Source: Allodiplogaster sudhausi
Lineage: Eukaryota; Nematoda; Chromadorea; Rhabditida; Diplogasteridae
DNA: 64,000 nt
Direction: 5' to 3'
Assembly (NCBI GenBank): GCA_945643635.1
Contig: CALZFC010000095.1
Location: forward strand, 417,001 to 481,000
Shown here one piece after another: positions 22,911 to 33,433 of the stretch. A program made the position numbers and the translations under genes. Every line of letters begins with the position of its first letter. Position 1 is the first letter of the stretch. Under the pieces are notes generated by a model. The model saw nothing but the letters and a program-made list of their open reading frames with translations. It ran no database searches and was not told the DNA's origin.

Positions 22911-24111
22911 GCGTTGTGCCTGCATGAGGGAAATATTTGGTGCGATGCGGTTTATTTCTGTTCTGTGGGTGTTTTGCAGAAAGTTATCTCCAGGAAAAGT
23001 GTGGGAAGTTCCCACCCCTTTTAAACCCCTTTAAATGGATTTTTTTAGGCTCCGAGATTACTGACCGAACTTTCTTGAGAATGAAGGCGCTGGTTGTTGA
23101 TAGATACATATGTATATATAGCGATATTTCCATACGGCTTTTGTCCAGTCTCAAGTTCAAGTTTACCGATTACTTGTTAAGTTATTACTATTATCTTGCG
23201 AATCTAATTCTATTTTAATAAATATTTTTTCTCCGTGAATGGCATTGGGCTATATAATATTGGATGATATGAATGAACAATACGAGGAATGAACGAAGAC
23301 GACACAATATTTTGGCATAAAATTGAGACCTCCCATGGCACAAATTCTTGATGCGTAGCTTCCCAGAAATTTGGCAGCGATTCAGCGATATGTTACGGCT
23401 TTCTTCTAGTGGAAAGGCCTGTTAATGTGGCATTTGGTAGCCACCGAAAGGAAAATTATATCCGCGTGACTTTTGTCGATACTTAAGGGTCGCAGCCTAG
23501 TCAAACAATCATTCATTTTGTCTGAATTTGGGCCCTCTTTAAATCGAGTGTGCTTTTCTCTCTCTCTCTCTCTAATGGAAACGGTTTCAGTAAATGCGCC
23601 CGTTCTCGGTTGCCGCTCTTCTTTGCTTGTTTTGACTTTCACACGCGCATCTCGACATTGCGGAGACTCCCATCTTGCCAGGACTCCTTCACGGGTGCAC
23701 GAACGACTGCGTGTATGGACTTGGAGAGCGTTCTTATTCTTACCTTTCTTTAAATGAAATGGATATTGCCCGTCTCTTAATAAAATCACATCATCTTTGA
23801 ATTTCCGACCCTTTTCTAGCTACACACGTGTTGAGAGAATACAGGTGTTCAAATACATTATTCTTATTTTCAGCCAAATCAAGAACTACAACTTCACATG
23901 CACCAAATTTGCGAACGAATGCAACAGCCAGTACGTTCGTCACTGGAAGCCCGTCGAGAATTGCGCGGTCACTGCATGCGCCGCCGGCACTCTTGATGTA
24001 CAGAATGAACCGCTCATGAACCAGACGATGCGGACCGAGCGGCTCAAGCAGCCGCCCTGTCCGCATCCCCTGGCTCGTGGGCACGCGGTCGAGCCCGAGC
24101 GACTTTTGCCA

Positions 24112-24435
24112 GTGCCCAGATCCGGGCCGGGCCTGAAAGGCTGGCAGGCATTTGGGCTTGTTTGGACTTGAAAGTCAGAAATTGTTGGTAGTACTAGAAA
24201 TTCCTTCATACATACTAAATATGATAGTGGGTGCCTCAAATCACTTAATTTTAATGAACAACTTGTAATAAAATCGCTGCGAATGGTTTTACATTTTAAA
24301 AAGTAAGACGAAAATCTGAGATTCGGAAATCAGGCCGGGTCGGGCCAAAAATTGGATGGCCCGAAGAAGCACTGGTTAGGTCGGGCCGAGAAGTAGGGCC
24401 CGACGGACTGGCACAAATTATTTGGGCCCGTTGGC
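24112..24435. mobile_element. GC-word insertion in intron 2 of copy C (hAT-like MITE?)
   Basis: The left edge reads CAGTGCCCAGATCCGGGCC. The right edge in reverse complement contains CAGTCCGTCGGGCC and several CGGGCC words. Copies B and D lack this segment in the corresponding intron. Ends and target duplication are not resolved. Confidence 0.3.
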
Positions 24436-25023
24436 ACAAATGCTCGTGGGATCCTCTTATTTATTTATTTATTATTTATTAACCTTTGTATAATACATAC
24501 GTGCGCCAATTGAATCGAAAAAAGGTTTTTTTTCCTTCTTTTTCTTCTAGTTTATTCAGCTCGCCTAATCATATTCAATTGTGTCAAATGAAATTAACAA
24601 GGCTTTTAATATGTATTTTCGTTCTTGTTATTTTCAGTACGCTGGCAACTACGCCGACGTGCTCGTCTGCAAGAACGGTAGCTGGTGGGCCAAGGGCAGA
24701 AACCATGGCAAAATGCCTGCGATTACGTGCAGTCTTCGGGGTAAGGAAAGTTGAAGGAACTATGCGGGTGAGGCATTATGAGTTGCGAAAAACGCCAAAT
24801 TAAAGGCTCAAACATTTGGTTCAAGTACATGATTCCATTGAAAGTGAGGTAGAGAAATAGCGTAATAGGCAAAAGTTTAGAGAAAAAGGGAGAGAAAGCG
24901 ATGGGGAGAGAAGAGAGAGAAGGTACGATCTGTCATATGTAACATGTGCACGAGCAAACCATGCAAAGCGATGACGACTTTGAAAACTATAATATTTTTA
25001 CATTGACAAGACGAAAAGGATCT

Positions 25024-25034
25024 TTCTATAGAGA

Positions 25035-25078
<44 letters not shown>

Positions 25079-25160
25079 GGAAAGAGAGGGGGGGGGAAAG
25101 AGAGAATGGGAAAGAGAGAGACAAAGAAAGAAGGAGAGAGAGAGGGAATAGAAAGAGTGA
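25024..25160. repeat. GA microsatellite in copy C intron 3
   Basis: GAGAGA runs with a G9 tract lie between exons 3 and 4 of copy C. The corresponding position in copy D (50290-50345) is also GA-rich. Confidence 0.7.
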
Positions 25161-25479
25161 GCAGAACCCCTCTTATAATCAGGCTGTGACAAGTGCACGG
25201 GTCCGTTGCCGGTGCCCGAGTTGAATGCGACGGATACTTGCCCGGACAAGGAAGAGGGTGCCTGCGACGCGTCGCTGCTATGCAAATCCGAACACCCCGA
25301 AACGGGCTTCATCACCTGGGAGTGCGGCTATGGCACGCAGCTCGTTGTCAGTTTGCTGGAGGCCTTCTTGGCGCCAGGAATTCTGCGCCCTGGGACCTCG
25401 ATTGACCCAGGGTCTAAACAATAACATATATTTGTAGGTATTCTTGAGTCAAGGATCCATTATTGCTAAAGTTAGGGAC

Positions 25480-26020
25480 CCCCAATGAAAAACATAATGA
25501 AGTATGTTACGTAGAATTTTCTGCTCTATAAGATTGCACCATAATGGCCTCGGCATCGCTATGTTTCTGGATTGTATTGCCTGCTGAATGAGTTATTGGA
25601 GACTTGCCGAGATGGCCGCACATTCGTTTTCGCAGCTTCGCGTACGATTTATGACGCGATTTGCGAGAGAATCGAAAGGAAGCCAAAGAACCGGGGATCG
25701 ACAAAATTAGATTTCGCTCAAAGGCATTTATAGGTACTTTTTAACACGGCGAAACGATTGGAGTGGGTCCGGGAGTTTGAATTCGAGATTTTGGCAAGCT
25801 GTGGGAGGTTTAAAATTCTAAAGCCCGATGAGATTTTCAGAGATGGTCGCACATTGTACATTCACGTTCGCTATTTCGCGCACAACGGAGAAATATTCGT
25901 GAAAATTTTGTCATGAAAGATATTTCTCTATAAAGCACTAAAGTAGAATTTGAAAATATTCACTTTTTAGGTCTCAGCAAGCTCTCGATTTGGGGAGGCA
26001 TCATTCTCTTATATGGAAAA
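25480..26020. other. Stretch between copy C and the right inverted arm
   Basis: No gene or repeat is recognised. It begins where homology of copy C to copy B ends and finishes where the right arm begins, so it may hold the rearrangement junction. Confidence 0.4.
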
Positions 26021-26023
26021 AAT

Positions 26024-26446
26024 TCATGGGTTTCCTAACTTTAGTTGTAGAGCAAAAAAATATCGTACCAAGGAGCTATAGTATGCCAGACACCGACGAG
26101 GTCTTTTATGTTTTCCAGTCACAAAACTGTTGAAATACGCGTTCAGTCGCCCATCAAGACAATTGAGCTTCCGAGTCCATCCTCTCATTAGTTCGTTCCT
26201 CCGTCCTCGTGTCCAGGACGCTGACTTTTGCCAAGCTTTACAATATGTATACTTGGAATTCCACATTAGAACTCGGCCAGTTGGTTCCTCAGGCTTTATT
26301 GCAATAATGGATGGTCGCCATTCGTCTTTGGCAAGTGGACGGAAATTTTCGTCAAAAGCTCGTTCAAAGAAGGGACTTTCGGGGACTCGCAGGCCAAAGC
26401 CGCTTTTGCTTTCCTGTTTTGTGACCATCTCTTCCAAACTCTTCAT
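26024..26446 (-). CDS. Uncharacterised open segment, right-arm copy of the 7.7-8.0 kb relic
   Basis: This 140-codon frame reads ESKSGFGLRVPESPFFERAF, then FDENFRPLAKDEWRPSIIAI, then EEPTGRVLMWNSKYTYC. Only one copy stays open; the left-arm copy is frameshifted. The sequence looks protein-coding (charged/hydrophobic alternation, no low complexity), but I do not recognise it. It lies just downstream of the right receptor gene on the same strand, so it could be part of a 3' exon or a separate relic. Confidence 0.35.
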   Translation of the reverse strand: MKSLEEMVTKQESKSGFGLRVPESPFFERAFDENFRPLAKDEWRPSIIAIKPEEPTGRVLMWNSKYTYCKAWQKSASWTRGRRNELMRGWTRKLNCLDGRLNAYFNSFVTGKHKRPRRCLAYYSSLVRYFFALQLKLGNP

Positions 26447-26823
26447 ATTATCCCATTTTGACTTTTTCTTTCCTTTTTCCCACTATTCAAAGCCAAGATT
26501 CAGATGCCCACTGAAGCCGTTTAACTTTTCATTCTTGTCTGTTCCTTTCTTATCTTACCGTTTACTTTTTATTTCCATGAGTTCCCTTGCGATGGTGTTC
26601 AAGGCTGTCAAACAAATATTTTATAAAAAATGAACTCAAAAGGGCCCTTAGTGGTGCCCGGACTTTACAGGTGCTGAGAGCTGAGAGGGAATAGGGTAGT
26701 GGGAGGAGAAGGGAGAGCGCCAAATGGCGACTGAGAGAACACGGACCTGGAGAGGCTTGAATCTGATCGACATTGTATGTAGAGATACAAGTCGGATTCG
26801 GCCCCCCCAGGCCGATGAGCTTG

Positions 26824-29800
26824 TTAGACAGGCTCATACATGCTCTCGCAGTTCCTCTTCGTCAGCCTTTCCACGTTCTCGACGTTCTGCTGGAGCGCCT
26901 GTAAGGATTAGAAGGATTAGCATTGCGTAGATTAGGCTTTAGAAGAATCAACAAAGAATTATAAAGAGTTTAGATCCATAGAATAGAGGCCGTAGAATTG
27001 AAGTGAAATGGAAAAAAAATACCTGGTCGTGCTGGAGACCAAAGGCATAGGCGTCACTGGCTGCCGTTTCTCTTTAAGAAAAGAAGTTATGTGTAAATGT
27101 GTCATGCTATTTAGCGAGAAGAAGCATGAAAAAATGAAATTTTTCATTCTCTTATATGTTTTCGCTGAGATTAACTTGTTGGTACATTAATCAGACACAG
27201 TTCCCTAAGTTTCTGACTTACTCATAGACGCGGTTGCACTCGTCGATGAACCCCTTGAAGACGTCTGCCTTCTTGCCGTTGGTGGCCCCGAGGAGATGCT
27301 GAATGGTCGAAGAGGCGATCAGGAGCGAGAAGGGGATGTGCTGAAGAGTGATGGAATGCAATTGGATTGATCACGAATCCCGTCGATAGCAATCGAAATC
27401 GTCTGATTTTTGCCTCTCCTCCCGTTCTCTCGGGTGTTATTTATTTACTTATTTATTCATAAATAATTCGGTGTTACTACATGTCTAAATATTCTCCGGG
27501 TGTTATCAAATTTTTCATGTCTCTGTGACCACAACTGTTTCCTGTTTAATTTTAGATTCTTTGGGTTAAACTTTTTGATAGAGGAGAAAATGAAGAAATA
27601 TAAATGACTAACGGTCGCCGAGCCCATGGACTTGTAGCGAGACTTGCGAATGTGCAGCGCAGTCTTCACGATCGCATTTTTCTATAATGTTTTCAACAAT
27701 TGAAATCTTGCTTTATAATCTTTAATTATCTTTTCATATAATAATTTGTTAGATAAAAAGTAAAACAAGAAACCTTGTCCAAAGTCACATCTTTGTCGTT
27801 GAGCATCTTGAGCATCTCCAGCGTATTGGCGAAAGGCGCAGAGAAGGAGAAGCCGTATGCGCAGGTAGCAATGACGGGCTTGCCATTTCGGACGGCTTTG
27901 TCGTAGACGAGGCCGACAACTTCCTTGAAATTGCTTGAATAAATACTCGAACACTTGGTTTTCAACTTAAAAATGGGCCATTAACGCAGGTCTAGCACCC
28001 GATACTTGACCGGTTTACGCCAGCACACTCACAGCGCATGTGAGGCGGTCGAACGGATCGAGTTGGGTGTAGTGCCAGCAATAGTGCGAGCCGCGCGTGA
28101 CGCCTTCCTCATTCGAGTAGACCTTGAAGCGGACGTAACGCGCCTCGAAGCCAGCCTACAAAAAATATATATCTTAAGTAAAAATGTCTAATATTTTCAT
28201 TTCCTTCACCTTTCGGACAGTCCAGAGAATCTTGATGCCGCAGCAAAGGCCGTGTGCCGAGTGCTTCTTCGGCGAAACAGTGCCCTCAGAACGACCTTGG
28301 CCTTTGATTGGCAGGTAGGGAGGGCACTGCAAGGAGTCTTTGATAGGTACTAGTAGAATGTGGCCGAAAAATAGAAGCACTTAGAATATACTGTCTAAGA
28401 ATCGAATTGGCAGCATACGGCTTGATGGAGTTGCACAATCGCGCCCGGCTTGACAACGTTGACCATGAGGACCCAAAGGCAGTAGCGGCCGGGCTCCTCT
28501 CCAGTTGGCATCTGTAACATCTCTCATTCTTATCGCTGGAATTTTGTCATTCTCCTTCATAAAGCGCGTAGGCTAAAGTCCTTTTATTACTGCTCTACTC
28601 ACCATAGACGCGATGATCTGGTTGTCCTCCGTGACGTAGTTGGCGTGCATCATCTTCTTCACGTCGTCGCCGAGGCCAATGTCCACGCGAGTCTTCATCA
28701 CAAAACCGCCCTTTCAATTAAAAGTATGTACATATTTTTACTTCATTTGTTAATTAAATTTCACTGAAAAAGAGGAGAGTGCTGGATTACAAGTTAAATA
28801 AAACTGACGGAACGCCCATAATGTTGTTCTTGCGCTCAGATTTTGGGGCGCTGCCGTAATTCTGCAATATGAAAATTAAATGTTTTGTAAAATTTTGATA
28901 TTTGGAGGCTTAATGTTAAGCAGAAAAAGAAAGAAGAATTGGAGAAAAATGAAAAAGAAACCTCCTCATCCTTTGCAATCGCTTCGATGAACTCGTTGCG
29001 CGCCTCCGTAATCCATTTGTGTTTGAAGCTCTTGATCGCAATGTAGGCGGCTATAGAAAGGAGGATGGTTTTATTATATGGGATTTTTATAAGCCTCTTT
29101 TGTTGCATTCCAATCCTTTTTCCATCTACGAGTTATGAATCAAATTGTAAGAATGAAGAAATTAACCCACCTGAAAAGTGACTCTTGATCATACTCTTCT
29201 TAATGGAGCGATAGATGCACTAGACTACGGCGATGAACACTGGAAAGAGGGCAACTTTTTTTTTAGACACTGTGATATTTAGAAAAAGGGCCGTTAATTA
29301 GGGTCCGGGTCCTGTGTGCGGTACTACGGTAGCTATGGTATAGTGACAACAGTTGAAATGCTCACCAAGAAATCCGACGACACCACCGGCAACGAGGTAG
29401 AGGAAATTCTCAAAATGTTATTTTTAATTTTACATTTACAGTTTTTTTTTATATTTTAAGTGTTTGAAGAAAGATGATTTGCCTGACCGGGTCAACTTTC
29501 AGGAACACTCTGGAAGTAGAGGAGATTTCGGCCGTCGTGCTCTCGTTTGTGTCATTCGTATTCGTGGTGGTGGTGGTCGTCGCCTGAAATGTCAGGCAAT
29601 TCATAATTATCTGGCGGGAAATTCATAATTCATAATTATTTTTTTCTGATTATTTCATCTGCAATTTAATTCTATTAACAAGTTTATGTTTTTACATATT
29701 AGCTAAAATTTGTATTTGGAATGTGTATCTTATTCCTCGATTGGAGACAGACTTGGGTGGTGGTAGTGGTCGTAGTCGTAGTCGTTGTCGTAGAGAACCT

Positions 29801-30391
29801 CAGCTCGTACATATGGAGTGCGACGTTGGATAGGCGTCGCTGAGCGAAATAGAAAGAATTACTGCGCTTATCAGCAATATTTTTTTTCTAAATTTCAGTT
29901 TCAAACGCATAATGTGGCATAATTACCTTCGTTGCAAGATAGCATTCGGCCAACTCACTACCATTGCAATAGCACATATACCTAAAGAAGCGATTTAATA
30001 AGGTCGTCATGAATGGACACAATTTCGGTTATCTGAAGACGTACTCTGCATTCTCTTCAGTAAATCCATCACGTTCCTTGCAGTCGTCGACAAGCGTCGA
30101 GTCCTGGCAACCGTAGGACTGGTATTTAGGCGGATCGTCACCATAGACATTCGACGGGAGCGCAACTTCGAGCCTGCACAATTGCTTGACATCACGGCAC
30201 GTGGCCGGCTTGCCATTTCTGCCCGTGCAGCTGGGCTTCTTGTCCTGAATTATGAACCCAATTGGTATGTAGCCGGGCTATATATTGTGGAAAAAATACT
30301 TAAATTATGAAAAACGAAAGGTCGAATTGGCGTGCCCGAGCTGCAGGAGGAGAGCAAGAGAGAGAAACAGAAGAAGGAAGCGGAAAGGCAT
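26824..30391 (-). pseudogene. Receptor-like tyrosine phosphatase relative, catalytically dead (right copy, nonsense codon)
   Basis: The signal peptide MPFRFLLLFLSLALLLQLGH starts at 30391. The ectodomain exon (about 30244-30050) has several cysteines and YGCQDSTLVDDC, and the next has MCYCNGSELAEC (about 29980-29935), a Ly6-like pattern. A threonine-rich stalk (29815-29510) follows. The membrane segment (about 29400-29180) has an in-frame TAG where the left copy has TGG (FIAVV*CIYRS, about 29220). The PTP-like domain continues: WITEARNEFIEAIAKDEE, HANYVTEDNQIIAS, PPYLPIKGQ, KPVIATCAYGFSFS at the P-loop, IRKSRY, IPFSLLIASS. The final exon ends CESMYEPV and TAA at 26824. The CX5R arginine is replaced, so it is a pseudophosphatase at best. 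An acceptor right after the TAG could bypass the stop, so loss is not certain. Confidence 0.65.
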
Positions 30392-30659
30392 TGAAATAGA
30401 CTGTTCTGCAAGAGATGGAAATGAGTGTCTTGGTATTTTTTAAGTAATTTTTTTAAGTGAGTAATATTAAAATGATAAGGTTGGGGGAGAGGTGGGAGAT
30501 GGAGCGATATGACTGACAATGAGGAAGAAAGTTTAAGAGAACGTTTAGGAAGGTAAAGAACATAGGGAAGTGATTAAGGAAGGCAGGGGGCTGTAGGCGA
30601 GGTGATGCGAAGACAGGGAGAGGGAAAAAGGGAATACAAGGGAAGGGAAGAAGTAGAGT

Positions 30660-31250
30660 GGGTTAGAACGAAAATAAGGAAATAGAAGGGCAAAAGAAAG
30701 AGAGAAGATGAAAGGGGGAAGGAAAGAGACAGAATGGGAAAGGATTTATTGAGAAGTGAAGGAGAGTGGGAAATGGAGAGGGAGCGGGAGCGGAGTAACT
30801 AAAAGGGAAAACACGGGAAAGAAAGAAGAGAGAGAGAGAGAGGGTGGGAATGGGAATAATGACATTGAAAGGGAAGGGGAAGAAGAAATGTAAAGTGAAA
30901 GGAAAGAGGCAGAAAGGGAAAAGAGGAGAGTGGGAAATGTAGAGGGAGGTTAGTAGCTGAAAGTGAAAACAAGGGAAAGGAAGAAGAGAGAGAGCGGATA
31001 AAAATGGGAATAGGGCCATTGAAAGGTAAGGGAAAGAAGAAAGCAAAAGGAGAAGGAAAGAGGCAGAAGAGGAAAAGAGGAGAGTGGGAAATGGAGATGG
31101 AGGAGAGAAATTAAAAGGGAAAACAAGGGAAACGGAAAAGAGCCAGTGGGTGTGAACGGGAATTGGGGCATTGAAGGAGAAGGGGAAAGGAAAGATGCAG
31201 AAAGGGAAAGAAGAGGAGCAGCGTGGGGAAATGAAGAGGGAGGCGAGTAG
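30660..31250. repeat. GA-rich minisatellite upstream of the right receptor gene
   Basis: It is the complement of the left-arm array. A word like AAGGAAAGAGGCAGAAAGGG recurs at about 30720, 30898, 31055 and 31190. The frames read from it on the - strand are serine/leucine/phenylalanine-rich artefacts. Confidence 0.6.
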
Positions 31251-31329
31251 AAAGAGACCTCAGCAGAAGTCTTCCGGTGATCCCAGGAGGCGAACGAAAG
31301 GAAGAATGATGACAAAATGATCAAATCAG

Positions 31330-33000
31330 CCCCTTTTAAATGATTTTGAGATGCACTTTAAGTTCGAATTTCACTCGTAATGAAATTCGAAACTGGGAAA
31401 CTGCAATGTTTCGTGATCTTGCGAACAAAAAAATGTAGTCAAATCTTTCAGTTTATCATCATTCTTCAATGAATCCACGTAGTGAACTTTTTATTATACA
31501 AATTTATTCGTGTTTCACCATTTAATTCAAAAGATTTACCTTTTCTAATTTTGGAATCAGAACATTTGCATAATTATTCAAATCCATTCTCGCCGCATTT
31601 CTATTTTTGAATATTAAATTTTATTAAAATAATGTTTTTGCTCCTTTGCATTTCATCATTGCAGTTCTGGAAATCACCCCATTCTTGTCATTCTTCCACT
31701 TCGGACTCTGCCGGCTTCCTTCCCCTTGTTTTTTTCTGTCCACTGATCTTAAACGGAATAAGATTGAATTTAACTCTGGTTCGTAGTTCTTGTATCACAT
31801 GATGTTCAGAGATACCAGATAAATTAATATAGAAACTTCGATGGGCAATGGAAAAAATAGCTTTACTTCTATGTATAATGGAAATCATTGCTTTATGACT
31901 GTAATTTTGTTTAATTAGTGTCAGAATGTAATTCTTTTTGTGTTTAACGTCAAAGAAACTGTTTTACCATGAAAGTTTACAATGTTAGTGGAATCAAAAT
32001 TGAATGTGATGACTATCCTTGAACGGAAGTTCACTATTTCGTGAGTTTCGAGATACAAATTGTGTTTAAAAATTCAGTATATCACCATCCTTCCCTGAAA
32101 CCCCGTAGTGTACTCATCAGTTGATAATTTATTCATCTTTCGCAGAATCATTCATTAGGATTCTCCTTGCATAATTTCCTCATTTGCATAATTCTTCAAC
32201 TCCATCCCCTCATCATTTTTATAATTTTAATTTGAATAAAGTTGTTTTTATGCCCTTTTCATTTTTTTAACCTTTCCAAGTGATCATAAACTAGGTACAT
32301 TTGAAATTATTCTTATGCAGTACACATTTTCGTCAGTCGTCTTCTGCGAATCGGTCGGCTTCCTTCCCCACTTTTTAATGTCCAATGAATAGACTCGGAA
32401 GCCCACTTATCTTCTCAGTAAATGAAAAAAGGCTTTTAAAAGGAATGTGTGACAAAAAGGCAGATTGATGGAATTGTTGCACCAAGAAAGGCACTTGACA
32501 GGATTTCGCGGGGTGAAAGTCTAATTGGCTGGAACAGAATTTCGATGTTTTGGAACGCTGGCTGCAGACAAATGTGTCGATTCTTTAGATTTATAAATTC
32601 GTGTTTCTATTCACTTTTTTGTTAGCTCTTTGGCGCCTACAGACTTACTAAAAGTCGTAGATTTGCAGCTTCTTTATCAGGCAGTCCGCTGTTGGAGACG
32701 TTATAAAATCTAAACTGGGATCAGCTCTTTGATTTACCAAAAACGATAATCTCAGTATTGGTATATTTTTTGAACTGCATGCAGACTTTTCAATGCATGC
32801 CAAAATGGTGAATTTCGCAACACGAAAAGTGCAATGTTTCGTGAGTTTTTGAGCTGCAAAATTGTCCCGATCTTTTAGTTTATCCCCACTCTTCGAAGAA
32901 TCACGCGAATGAATTGATCTTGAGATAGAATTAATTGTTATAAAAGTTAAATGATCATATAAGAGAAAAATTATGCAAATTTTTGAAAATAAGAATAATT
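31330..33000. repeat. Right-arm noncoding units
   Basis: In reverse complement this carries the GGAAGGAAGCCG..GAGTCCG units (about 31700 and 32360). The block around the start of each unit (TTTAGTTTATC.CC..TTC..GAA.C..CG.A) is at about 31450, 32070 and 32870. AT-rich, no genes. Confidence 0.5.
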
Positions 33001-33368
33001 TTAAATTTCAAAAGACTTGCTCGTGAAATTAATGTTTGAATATGCTGTAATGCATTTGAAATACTTTGTTTGGTTTTCTTCGTGGTTGTTACACTTATGA
33101 TTGTTTCGTATTATACAAATTAGTTCAAAGCTCTTGAGAAAATTAATGCATAAACAACGGGCTATTTTCTAAAAAAAAATTGACTAAAAATAAACATAAA
33201 AATTCATGTAAGGCTGCATAAATTTGTATAATTTTCTCTCATTTTTGAATTCCCACGTGCCATTATATCTGTGCACTGCAATTGTAAACAAAGAGTTCAC
33301 GAGTTGGGTGCAAGAAAAGCACAATTACAAGAAAAGTAGTTCTAAAAAGTGCAATGTCACCAGACTCG

Positions 33369-33379
33369 TATAAAAGACC
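33369..33379 (+). promoter_or_regulatory. Putative TATA box of the phosphatase-like gene
   Basis: GTATAAAAGAC lies about 60 bases before the ATG at 33434, at a plausible distance for a core promoter with a short leader. Confidence 0.4.
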
Positions 33380-33433
33380 GTAAAACCTAGGGAAGACCAT
33401 TATTTCCTCTTACCTTCACTTCAACCAGCGACG

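Larger units (their letters stand above)
23594..25346 (+). pseudogene. Cysteine-rich secreted protein, copy C (stop in signal peptide, last exon missing)
   Basis: Exon 1 (23594-23712) reads MRPFSVAALLCLF, then an in-frame TGA at 23633, then continues in frame to CTNDC. Exons 2 (23874-23997, NECNSQYVRHWKPVENCAVT), 3 (24638-24740, YADVLVCKNGSWWAKGRN) and 4 (25183-25346, CPDKEEGACDASLLCKSEHP) are open, with consistent phases 2, 0, 1 and 0. Intron 4 stays homologous to copy B until about 25480, then stops, and no exon 5 is found. Intron 2 carries a GC-rich hAT-like insertion (24112-24435). Either a young pseudogene or one using another start. Confidence 0.6.
26030..32450 (-). repeat. Right arm of the large inverted duplication
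   Basis: It is the reverse-complement counterpart of 1990-8090 with the same order of parts. Reading on the - strand: noncoding units (32450 to 31330), the best-conserved segment 31750-31250 (matches 2720-3220), the minisatellite 31250-30660, the phosphatase-like receptor 30391-26824, then the relic coding segment. Edges are approximate. Confidence 0.75.

Noticed and set aside
30250..30519. Serine-rich - strand frame overlapping the right receptor's first exon
   Set aside because: It is a shifted frame over the signal-peptide exon; the signal peptide itself is read from 30391.
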